NCBI GenBank assembly: GCA_947460825.1
Contig: CANHHA010000003.1
Coordinates: 49,852 to 113,851 of the forward strand
Direction: 5' to 3'
Length of the DNA: 64,000 bases
Source: Flavobacteriales bacterium
GTDB lineage: Bacteria; Bacteroidota; Bacteroidia; Flavobacteriales_D; Crocinitomicaceae
Position 1 is the stretch's first letter, and every line of letters starts with the position of its first letter. The translations under genes were made by a program, and so were the position numbers. Positions 8,884 to 15,391 of the stretch are shown here, piece by piece. The notes beneath the pieces are model-generated. The model saw only the letters and a list, made by a program, of their open reading frames with translations, did not search any database and was not told the DNA's origin.

Positions 8884-10017
8884 ATGAGAATATTGAACTT
8901 ATTTCTTTGGGTTATATTCGGAGGGATAAATACTTACGGACAATATTGCACACTCGGTGGACCTTCTTCTAATGCGGACTCCAATGTGGAGTCTGTTATA
9001 TTCAATGGGGTTTCTGGCAGTATAAATCATGTAGGATGTCCAAGTCAAATCGGTGTGGAAGTTTACCTAAACGAATCAACCACCTTAAGTGCTGGATCAA
9101 GTTATTCGCTCCAAGTTGATTTTGGGACCTGTGGAGGAAATTTCGCTGGTGCAGGTGCGGTGTGGATTGATTTTGATCAAAGTCAGACCTTTACCCAAAA
9201 TGAAATTGTTGGAACTTGGGTTGGGACACCTCCCGCCTTACCGGTTCTATTTAATGTTTCTGTTCCCAACAATGCGCATAATGGAGCAACTAGAATGCGC
9301 GTAACGCAACAAGAGGCCGCTACGCTCCCATTAAATCCCTGTGCAACATTTCAATGGGGTTCAGTAATGGATTTTGGTATAACCATTATTAATGGGCTTG
9401 ATTGTGGTGCATTCCCAGGAGATGATCTTGCTAATGCCATTGAGATTTCTTCTTTACCGTATCAAGATACCGTGGATTTGGCATATTGCTATGGCAATCA
9501 AAATCTAGTCTATGATTCACCTGATGTTTTTTATAAACTCCTACTAAATCCGACAATGCAACAGGTTAATGTAAATACCTGTGGATCTGATTTCGATACG
9601 TATTTAACCGTATTAAACCCACAAGGGATAGTAATTACATATAATGATGACCATGACATCTGTGCCCCTTCTTCCATGCTAAGTTTTGACGTCAATGATC
9701 TTGGGTATGTTTACATAGTCGTTGAAGGTTGGGGAAATGAGTCAGGTATAGCGCATCTTGAAATCACATCATCATATGCTGGTATGAGTGCATTAGAACA
9801 AAACAAGATTACTTTATACCCAAATCCTGTGCGTGAAGTGCTTTCAATAAGCGAACGCGTTGACGATGTAGAAATCACGAATCTTTTAGGTCAAACCATG
9901 ATTGCCTCCTATGGTAAAACAACCCAACTTAATGTTACTGAACTTGAACCAGGTGTCTATACCTTACATTTCCAAATAAATGGCATAGCACATTCCGAGC
10001 GATTTATTAAACTATGA
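8884..10017 (+). CDS. GEVED-domain protein with T9SS type A sorting domain
   Basis: 377 residues from the ATG at 8884, which begins the signal peptide MRILNLFLW (cleavage near TYG/Q). A GEVED-like domain lies at about 65-150, with an acidic GAGAVWIDFDQSQTFTQNE core. A PPC-like beta-sandwich follows (about 175-285: DVFYKLLL, DFDTYLTV). The last 70 residues are a T9SS type A domain: LYPNPVREVLSIS, ITNLLGQ, LEPGVYTLHFQ. It would be exported by Sec, carried across the outer membrane by T9SS and attached to the surface. It is first in an operon and overlaps the next gene by four bases (ATGA). The function may be adhesion or carbohydrate binding, which is inference. Confidence 0.85.
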   Translation: MRILNLFLWVIFGGINTYGQYCTLGGPSSNADSNVESVIFNGVSGSINHVGCPSQIGVEVYLNESTTLSAGSSYSLQVDFGTCGGNFAGAGAVWIDFDQSQTFTQNEIVGTWVGTPPALPVLFNVSVPNNAHNGATRMRVTQQEAATLPLNPCATFQWGSVMDFGITIINGLDCGAFPGDDLANAIEISSLPYQDTVDLAYCYGNQNLVYDSPDVFYKLLLNPTMQQVNVNTCGSDFDTYLTVLNPQGIVITYNDDHDICAPSSMLSFDVNDLGYVYIVVEGWGNESGIAHLEITSSYAGMSALEQNKITLYPNPVREVLSISERVDDVEITNLLGQTMIASYGKTTQLNVTELEPGVYTLHFQINGIAHSERFIKL

Positions 10018-11135
10018 AACATTTAATCTTAATATCATTATGTGTTTTTTCACACGCGCTTGGTTCAACTTGTTGGGGTGGGATTTGGAATAAAAAAACC
10101 AGTATTGGTGGAACGGGAAGACACCGAGCCATTGGTGGAAACGCATATCAATTTGGGTATATGGGGTTAGGACATGTCAATGGAGCAGGCGCGGATATCT
10201 CATTTAGGGATTGGTGGCAATATAACCCGGGAACAGACAGTTGGACACAAAAATCAGACTTTCCCGTAGCAAATCACGGGGCGGTTTGTTTTAATTTAAA
10301 TGATCGGGTTTACGTGGGCGGGGGATCTTCTCTCACCAATGAATTCTATGCATTTAACCCCTTGTTAAATCAGTGGACTCCAATCGCCAATTGTCCATTA
10401 TCGCCGGGTGACGTGCAAGGGTTCAGTGCAGGGAATAAGGGGTATGTAATCTACACCAATCAGCTTGCTGAATACAATCCCAACACAGATTCATGGATCC
10501 TGAAAGCAAATGTCCCAATAAATGCAAGCAATTGGTCCTGCACCTTTTCAAATGGCACGAGTGGATTTTTAAAAGTAGGGCATTCCTTATATGAATATAA
10601 ACCGAGTCAAGATTTGTGGATTGCTAGAGCTAATCATCCTGGACTTAGCACCGGAGGAAGTTATGGGTTTTCAATCAATGGCATAGGGTATGTCGCTTCT
10701 GGTTATGTGGGTGGATTATCTACTGTTACAGAAGAAGTATGGTCCTTTAATCCAGCAAATAATACGTGGACCAGGGAAGCCGATTTGCCCGGCTCATCTC
10801 GTCGATTTTTAGCCGCATTTTCTGTTGCAGAAAAAGGATATATCGGACTAGGAACAAATGGTATCAATTTGAATGATGTATGGGAATACGACCCTTCTCA
10901 AACGCTTAATTCAGCGGATACTAAACCAATAGTTATTTCACTGTATCCAAATCCTTGTTCGAAAGAATTGATGATTAATGGCATATATGATCAACTTGAA
11001 TACAGCATTTATTCATATATAGGAGTAAAAGTGCTTGGGGGTCAAACAAGTGGGAGAATTGATGTTGACCACTTACCTCAAGGGACCTATTTTATTTTAT
11101 TTAAAAATATAAAATATGTTTTCACTAAAGTGTAG
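10014..11135 (+). CDS. Kelch-repeat protein with T9SS type A sorting domain (first of three)
   Basis: 373 residues: signal peptide, then about six kelch blades (about 25-300), each with a hydrophobic strand, a Gly-Gly or Gly-Tyr pair and a Trp about a dozen residues on (WWQYNPGTDSWTQKSDFP, EYNPNTDSWILKA, VWSFNPANNTWTREADLP). The T9SS domain starts at ISLYPNPCSKELMING and ends with LPQGTYFILFKN. The six-bladed beta-propeller would be displayed on the cell surface, probably for ligand binding rather than catalysis. The start overlaps the GEVED gene by four bases and its 3' end overlaps the next kelch gene by 20, so the operon is translationally coupled. Confidence 0.85.
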   Translation: MKHLILISLCVFSHALGSTCWGGIWNKKTSIGGTGRHRAIGGNAYQFGYMGLGHVNGAGADISFRDWWQYNPGTDSWTQKSDFPVANHGAVCFNLNDRVYVGGGSSLTNEFYAFNPLLNQWTPIANCPLSPGDVQGFSAGNKGYVIYTNQLAEYNPNTDSWILKANVPINASNWSCTFSNGTSGFLKVGHSLYEYKPSQDLWIARANHPGLSTGGSYGFSINGIGYVASGYVGGLSTVTEEVWSFNPANNTWTREADLPGSSRRFLAAFSVAEKGYIGLGTNGINLNDVWEYDPSQTLNSADTKPIVISLYPNPCSKELMINGIYDQLEYSIYSYIGVKVLGGQTSGRIDVDHLPQGTYFILFKNIKYVFTKV

Positions 11136-12345
11136 GGGCTTCTTCGGTAGTATTGCGTTTTTATTTGCTTTTTCACCCGTATTAGGTCAAGAAAACACGT
11201 GGGTTAAACTCAATGACTTCATAGGTGGAAAGCGAGAGCGAGCAGTTGCGTTTAGTATCAATGGATTTGGGTATGTAGGCACGGGAACAGATACGGCAGA
11301 AGTAGTACGTGCTGATTTCTGGAGGTATGACCCAAGCTCCGATTCTTGGACGCAAATTGCACCCATACCTGGACCTGCACGAAGAGATGCTGTTGCATTT
11401 GAACTGAATGGATTTGGATATGTTGGCACTGGAATGAGCGACCATGTTTCTGCAAATGGCAATATACTATCAGACTTTTGGCGATATAATGCTATATTGA
11501 ATGAATGGGATTCTATTGCCCCTTTTCCCGGAAACCAAGGCGGTGGCGTTTATTTCTCTACCGGTTTTAGTGTGGGGGGTAAAGGCTATGTTTGCGGTGG
11601 GAAAACCGGGAACAGCAACTATACCAGCGAATTATGGGAATATAAGCCAACCAATGACACCTGGTTTCAACGGGCATCCTTTCCAACGGGAATTCGCTAC
11701 ATGTTAAGTTCCTTTGCCATTGGAAACTTCGCTTATGTCGGTTTTGGAGCTACACAAGATGTGTATAAACGAGATTTATATCAATACAATCCGGGAAATA
11801 ACCATTGGGACCAAATGCCCGATCTCCCCGGAAACGTACGAGGCGCCGCAACAACCTTCGTACTTCAAGATAAAGGATATGTTTGTGGAGGGAATGACGG
11901 TGGCTTGCTGGATGATCTATGGGAATTCAATCCCGTGAACGAAGAATGGACCTTAAAAGCATATTTTGGTGGCTCAGAACGAAAAAACACCATCGCATTT
12001 AGTATAAATAATGAATTTGCCGTGGTGGGATTAGGGAAAGGATATGCTGGTAAAAAAGAAAGTATATACGCTTATTATCCATCCTCCTATGTTGGATTGA
12101 ATCCAAAAATTGCCGAAGAAATTCAAATTTTTCCAAACCCGGGTAGAACAAACATACAACTTCGAAATCTTCCTGCTGACTATGACCGCATTGAATGTGT
12201 AAGTTTTCAAGGATTAACTGTGTTTTCGACGAATAATATCCCCACTTCCGATGCATTTGAATCCTTGCCGTCGGGGTTATATTACCTTAAAGTGTACCAT
12301 GAAAACCAAGATTTAATTGCCGTTAAACCCCTTTTAATAAATTAA
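11116..12345 (+). CDS. Kelch-repeat protein with T9SS type A sorting domain (second)
   Basis: 409 residues with a signal peptide (cleavage near VLGQ). At least five near-identical kelch blades carry the recurring motif GFGYVGTG or KGYVCGG, followed by DxWxYxPxxxxWxQ. The T9SS domain begins at EIQIFPNPGRTNIQL and ends GLYYLKVYHE. The repeats within this protein are more alike than those of the first kelch protein. That suggests recent internal duplication or concerted evolution. Its stop overlaps the start of the third kelch gene (TAATG). Surface-exposed beta-propeller; ligand unknown. Confidence 0.85.
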   Translation: MFSLKCRGFFGSIAFLFAFSPVLGQENTWVKLNDFIGGKRERAVAFSINGFGYVGTGTDTAEVVRADFWRYDPSSDSWTQIAPIPGPARRDAVAFELNGFGYVGTGMSDHVSANGNILSDFWRYNAILNEWDSIAPFPGNQGGGVYFSTGFSVGGKGYVCGGKTGNSNYTSELWEYKPTNDTWFQRASFPTGIRYMLSSFAIGNFAYVGFGATQDVYKRDLYQYNPGNNHWDQMPDLPGNVRGAATTFVLQDKGYVCGGNDGGLLDDLWEFNPVNEEWTLKAYFGGSERKNTIAFSINNEFAVVGLGKGYAGKKESIYAYYPSSYVGLNPKIAEEIQIFPNPGRTNIQLRNLPADYDRIECVSFQGLTVFSTNNIPTSDAFESLPSGLYYLKVYHENQDLIAVKPLLIN

Positions 12346-13520
12346 TGAACGTTAGATTATTTCTTTTCTGTCTTTTAGTTTTTACTTCGTTTGGGCAAGA
12401 TTATTGGGAAGTACGAGACTCTATTAAAGGTGCTCCGCGGGCAGGTATGGCCACGTTTGTTCTTGGAAATAGAGGATATGCAGTGGGCGGAATTAAAATA
12501 GACGGAAGCACAAGAAAAATGTACTCCTATTCCAAACCACAGAATGATTGGGACGATGAACTTTCCTTAGGCGGATTAACTGGCGGTGGGTTGGAACGTA
12601 ATTTGGCCTGCGGATTCTCGCTGCATGGAAAAGGCTATGTGTGCCTTGGGGAAGGACTCGGAAACACATTTATGAACGACCTTTGGGAGTTTGATAAAAC
12701 CAATCAAACATGGACGCAAAAGGCCGATTTTATTGGTACCCCAAGAAGAGGAGCAACGTCTTTTGTAATTAATCATATAGCCTATGTTGGAACAGGTGAA
12801 GATGAGCAAGGTCTTTGCAATGATTTTTACACCTATTCGCCCATTGACAATAGCTGGGAAGCGATTGCAACCTTACCCGGTGAGGCACGAAGACAAGCGG
12901 TTGGATTTGAATTAAATGGGTACGGGTGGATTGCAACAGGTGATGCCGGAGTACTCAAGAATGATTTATGGTCTTATAACGTCGTAACAAATCAATGGCA
13001 ACAGAAAAGCAACTTGCCCGGTAATCCCCGATTAGGAGCCGTAGCATGGAGTACGTCGCCAAGCGCCTATATTGCAACCGGACAAGATCCAACCGGTGCA
13101 TACTTGAACGATGTTTGGCAATATAATTACTATCAAAACTCGTGGACACAACGGAATATTTTTATCGGAGGAGGCAGGGTAAACGCAATTGCTATGGTTA
13201 TCAATGGCTCAGTATACGTTGGAGGGGGTTATAACGGATCCTATTTAGATGACTTTTTCACTTACAATGGGATCGCTGAGTTACAAGAAGAGGATATATT
13301 ATTTACACTATATCCTAACCCAAGCGAATCATGGGTCAAAATTGATGGATTAGAACACCCAACTTCGTATTGTATCTTTTCCGCGACAGGAATGGAGCTG
13401 TTAAGGGGTAAAACATCAAGCCATGCAAGCATTTCCCTAGAAAACCTTCCACCTGGAGCTTATATCATTAAGTTAACGATACAAAACAGAACCGTATGTC
13501 GCTCGTTTATAAAACATTAA
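12345..13520 (+). CDS. Kelch-repeat protein with T9SS type A sorting domain (third)
   Basis: 391 residues: signal peptide ending at SFGQ, six kelch blades (for example GYVCLGEGLG, DLWEFDKTNQTWTQKADF, GYGWIATGDAG), then a T9SS domain from LFTLYPNPSESWVKIDG to PPGAYIIKLTIQ. The last 71 bases (13450-13520) lie in the left 213-bp direct repeat. A second copy of this 3' end is found at 14955-15059. The DUF4907 lipoprotein start codon (13496) sits inside this gene, so in the ancestral layout the lipoprotein gene overlapped the kelch gene by 25 bases. Confidence 0.85.
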   Translation: MNVRLFLFCLLVFTSFGQDYWEVRDSIKGAPRAGMATFVLGNRGYAVGGIKIDGSTRKMYSYSKPQNDWDDELSLGGLTGGGLERNLACGFSLHGKGYVCLGEGLGNTFMNDLWEFDKTNQTWTQKADFIGTPRRGATSFVINHIAYVGTGEDEQGLCNDFYTYSPIDNSWEAIATLPGEARRQAVGFELNGYGWIATGDAGVLKNDLWSYNVVTNQWQQKSNLPGNPRLGAVAWSTSPSAYIATGQDPTGAYLNDVWQYNYYQNSWTQRNIFIGGGRVNAIAMVINGSVYVGGGYNGSYLDDFFTYNGIAELQEEDILFTLYPNPSESWVKIDGLEHPTSYCIFSATGMELLRGKTSSHASISLENLPPGAYIIKLTIQNRTVCRSFIKH

Positions 13521-13662
13521 TCCTATTTGGAATTCTACTCTTAGTTAATTGTAACTCTTCGGAAAAGAAGGGGCAGAAATCTGAAGATTCTAAGACAACA
13601 AAACCGACAGAACAAGCCCTTTACGCTACTTTTCAGAACGCGCACGGGACCTGGGGTTATGA
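13450..13662 (+). repeat. Left copy of a 213-bp direct repeat
   Basis: Matches 14989-15201 at a constant offset of 1539 bases with only four mismatches (13534, 13617, 13618 and 13643), about 98 percent identity. It covers the 3' end of the third kelch gene and the first 55 codons of the DUF4907 lipoprotein gene. Similarity ends sharply at 13662/13663, where AT-rich insert sequence begins. At the left edge similarity drops to about 70 percent over the preceding 30 bases. Confidence 0.97.
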
Positions 13663-13666
13663 CTAA
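13496..13666 (+). pseudogene. Truncated DUF4907 lipoprotein gene (5' copy)
   Basis: It encodes 56 residues: a lipoprotein signal (GILLLVNC) and the start of the mature protein up to TWGYD, then TAA at 13664. The intact copy (15035-15391) has 118 residues and continues into the conserved IHQPNIPAIPG part missing here. Truncation falls at the insert junction. Three coding changes separate the copies (Ile for Met, Ala for Val, His for Asp), which suggests relaxed constraint. It could still give a short secreted lipopeptide, but probably has no function. Confidence 0.85.
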
Positions 13667-14042
13667 TATCTATTTAATGTTAACTGTAGATTTTATCTTC
13701 ATAATTTTGATATTACTTTTGTTAATTAGAAACGTATGGAATATTTATGACTACATTTCTATAGAAAATAGAATTCTTTCATATCGTAACAACAAAAATC
13801 AAAATAGTTTAGATTTGAATCCAATGAAGTACTTTTACCATCCCTTGGAAGACGGGTATAGCCTGGGTAGATATATGGGTAAACGTCGAAACACAGATAA
13901 ATTAATTTTTGTAAAATCTACAAATTCAGGAGGAGATTATGACTTTGCCAGAATCAACCGGATAGACTTTAATTTGACACATCCTGATCAATTGATTCTA
14001 ATGGAAGAAATACAAAAATTAGGTCCATTAAAGGATAAATAA
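13659..14042 (+). CDS. Unrecognised membrane protein, 5'-truncated paralogue of the next gene
   Basis: 127 residues, or 121 if translation starts at the ATG at 13677. One transmembrane segment (about 11-23) is followed by a cytosolic domain with the pattern IRNVWNIYDYI, LSYRNNKNQ, FYHPLE, KLIFVK, INRIDFNLTH. The same blocks in the same order occur in residues 120-215 of the next protein (IRNIWNMFDFI, ITFRNN, FYRQLEE, RLVFC, LHDFNISH). This gene therefore corresponds to the last half of that family and lacks about 97 N-terminal residues. Its first codons come from the repeat junction, so it was cut when the segment inserted. The AT content is visibly higher than the neighbours. No function is recognised. 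Confidence 0.6.
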   Translation: MTNIYLMLTVDFIFIILILLLLIRNVWNIYDYISIENRILSYRNNKNQNSLDLNPMKYFYHPLEDGYSLGRYMGKRRNTDKLIFVKSTNSGGDYDFARINRIDFNLTHPDQLILMEEIQKLGPLKDK

Positions 14043-14085
14043 AAAACATAAATGGAATACTTAACATAAATTAATTTTTAATACG

Positions 14086-14781
14086 ATGAAATTATATGCT
14101 TTTTTAATTTACTCATTAATTGCAACTATTTGGTTTGGATTTGTTAGTCCTTTTTCATGGATAGCTGTTTTTATTTATATTTTAACCTTAATTTTTGTTT
14201 TTACAATTTCCTTTCAAGCGCGTTCTGAATCAACAAATATTGCTAGGATAAGTGAAGAAAACATTACCGTTAAACCTGCGACTAAACGAAAATTGTTTGC
14301 CGATTTTTTATCTCTCTTTACATTTTGGTTTTACTTTGAACCTGGATTTTATAGTTCTGTAGATACAAATTTAAGACCTGAATGGTTTTGGTCACTATTA
14401 TGGACTTTTGTATTCTACTGCTTTTTCTTTTTAGCATTTACTATCAGAAATATTTGGAATATGTTTGACTTTATTAACATTAATAAATCAGTAATTACTT
14501 TTCGTAATAATTTTAAGAAAGGCACTATAGATCTGAGCGAACAAAAAGGTTTTTATCGACAATTAGAGGAAAAAACATCAGATTTATCTTTTCAAAAATT
14601 TTTAACAAGAAATAAAAATCGTCTTGTCTTTTGTCCAAGATCAGCTAATGAATCTATTAAAATTAATCTTCACGATTTTAATATCAGTCACATGGATAAA
14701 GACTTAATTACACAAGAAATAATTAAACATTGTAAACTAATTGAAACAGGAGATTATGAGGTTAATAGATTTGATTTTTGA
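14086..14781 (+). CDS. Unrecognised multi-pass membrane protein (full-length paralogue)
   Basis: 231 residues. Two transmembrane helices at the N-terminus (about 4-20 and 24-43) are followed by a polar loop, a third hydrophobic helix (about 99-120) and a C-terminal soluble domain (about 125-220). The soluble domain is shared with the truncated protein just upstream. Its alternating short strands ending in a helix (DLITQEIIKH) would suit a small PH-like fold, but that is only a guess from the pattern. Paired, diverged copies of a small AT-rich membrane-protein gene resemble immunity-gene or defence-accessory arrays. No toxin or effector is present in the window, so no function is assigned. Confidence 0.65.
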   Translation: MKLYAFLIYSLIATIWFGFVSPFSWIAVFIYILTLIFVFTISFQARSESTNIARISEENITVKPATKRKLFADFLSLFTFWFYFEPGFYSSVDTNLRPEWFWSLLWTFVFYCFFFLAFTIRNIWNMFDFININKSVITFRNNFKKGTIDLSEQKGFYRQLEEKTSDLSFQKFLTRNKNRLVFCPRSANESIKINLHDFNISHMDKDLITQEIIKHCKLIETGDYEVNRFDF

Positions 14782-14790
14782 ATAATTCAT

Positions 14791-14934
14791 TTTTACATCT
14801 TTCATCATCTGGATATAATGAATAGAAGCAGGTGTAATATCGATGCTTTGAAATACTCCAGAGAATGAACAGATTCCATGAAGTTTATAACTAAAATAAT
14901 AACTTTTTTTATTTATTTCTAAATGCACAACGGG
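14791..14934 (-). pseudogene. IS982-like transposase remnant
   Basis: Read on the minus strand, about 48 codons without a stop include YYFSYKLHGICSFSGVFQS and DITPASIHYIQMMKDVK. This resembles my recollection of the DDE core of IS982-family transposases, in which a 'YGYKLHAVC..GVF.S.D...ASVHDI..LKD' block is usual. The Asp after the block's His is Tyr here. Everything upstream and downstream of this core is missing; a real IS982 transposase has close to 300 residues. It is an internal scrap of an insertion sequence, not an active gene, and marks the segment as once mobile or IS-associated. Confidence 0.6.
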
Positions 14935-14954
14935 TTAATTTACCAAAAATATAG

Positions 14955-15059
14955 GCTAGCCTTGAAAGAATTACACCAAAAAACATTTCACCTGGAGCTT
15001 ATATCATTAAGTTAACGATACAAAACAGAACCGTATGTCGCTCGTTTATAAAACATTAA
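14955..15059 (+). pseudogene. 3' remnant of a kelch/T9SS cargo gene
   Basis: In frame with the repeat, codons 14955-15059 encode 34 residues ending with PGAYIIKLTIQ and a stop. This is the tail of a T9SS type A sorting domain, identical to the end of the third kelch protein from the SPGAY/PPGAY turn onward. The 30 bases before the perfect repeat (14959-14988) still match the kelch gene at 21 of 30 positions, and the encoded residues still suit a sorting domain. An in-frame TAG lies just upstream at 14952, so no complete gene remains. The lipoprotein gene starts inside this remnant as it does in the intact operon. Confidence 0.65.
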
Positions 15060-15201
15060 TCCTATTTGGAATGCTACTCTTAGTTAATTGTAACTCTTCG
15101 GAAAAGAAGGGGCAGAAATCTGAAGATTCTAAGACAACAAAACCGACAGAACAAGTTCTTTACGCTACTTTTCAGAACGCGGACGGGACCTGGGGTTATG
15201 A
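14989..15201 (+). repeat. Right copy of the 213-bp direct repeat
   Basis: This copy corresponds base for base to 13450-13662 with four substitutions and no gaps. It supplies the intact start, signal peptide and N-terminal region of the DUF4907 lipoprotein gene, which continues past the repeat to 15391. Similarity to the left copy stops at 15201/15202. Confidence 0.97.
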
Positions 15202-15391
15202 TATATTATCTGCTGGAAAGGTGCTGATTCATCAACCAAATATCCCAGCAATCCCAGGAAATAAAGGGTTTGAATTAGAAACACAGGCCACGCAACTTGC
15301 ACAATTAGTAGTGCGTAAAATTAATGCCGGTATTATGCCCCCAAGTGTTTCTAGCGAGGAGGTTCAAGGAATTATTGGGAATCCTAACTAA
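15035..15391 (+). CDS. DUF4907-family lipoprotein (intact copy)
   Basis: 118 residues: lipoprotein signal with lipobox LLVNC (Cys19), a Lys/Ser/Thr-rich linker (about 20-40), then the DUF4907 domain with TWGYDILSAGKVLIHQPNIP and GFELETQATQLAQLVVRKI, ending with MPPSVSSEEV. The domain is a small periplasmic or surface module found beside kelch/T9SS proteins in this phylum. In the inferred ancestral layout it followed the third kelch gene with a 25-base overlap. The insertion now separates them, so expression must come from within the insert or by read-through. Function unknown. Confidence 0.8.
   Translation: MSLVYKTLILFGMLLLVNCNSSEKKGQKSEDSKTTKPTEQVLYATFQNADGTWGYDILSAGKVLIHQPNIPAIPGNKGFELETQATQLAQLVVRKINAGIMPPSVSSEEVQGIIGNPN

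Larger units (their letters stand above)
13663..14988. mobile_element. AT-rich inserted segment between 213-bp direct repeats
   Basis: The segment contains a 5'-truncated membrane-protein gene, its full-length paralogue, and an IS982-like transposase remnant on the opposite strand. Base composition and codon use (runs of TTT, AAA, TTA) differ from the surrounding GC-richer operon, as expected of transferred DNA. No terminal inverted repeats, integrase or tRNA target was found. Long flanking repeats fit integration of a circular molecule by single crossover, or a tandem duplication followed by replacement, better than transposition. The mechanism is inference. Confidence 0.65.

Noticed and set aside
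11116..13520. Kelch repeats as a DNA tandem repeat or CRISPR-like array
   Set aside because: The periodicity is in protein motifs of about 50 residues with low DNA identity, and no spacers are present.
14737..14928. A 63-codon minus-strand gene
   Set aside because: Only the first two thirds resemble a transposase core. The rest is antisense to the adjacent gene, and the GTG start is arbitrary. Listed as a remnant instead.
13450..15201. Interpretation of the flanking repeats as transposon target-site duplications
   Set aside because: At 213 bases they are far longer than any transposase duplication, and no terminal inverted repeats border the insert.
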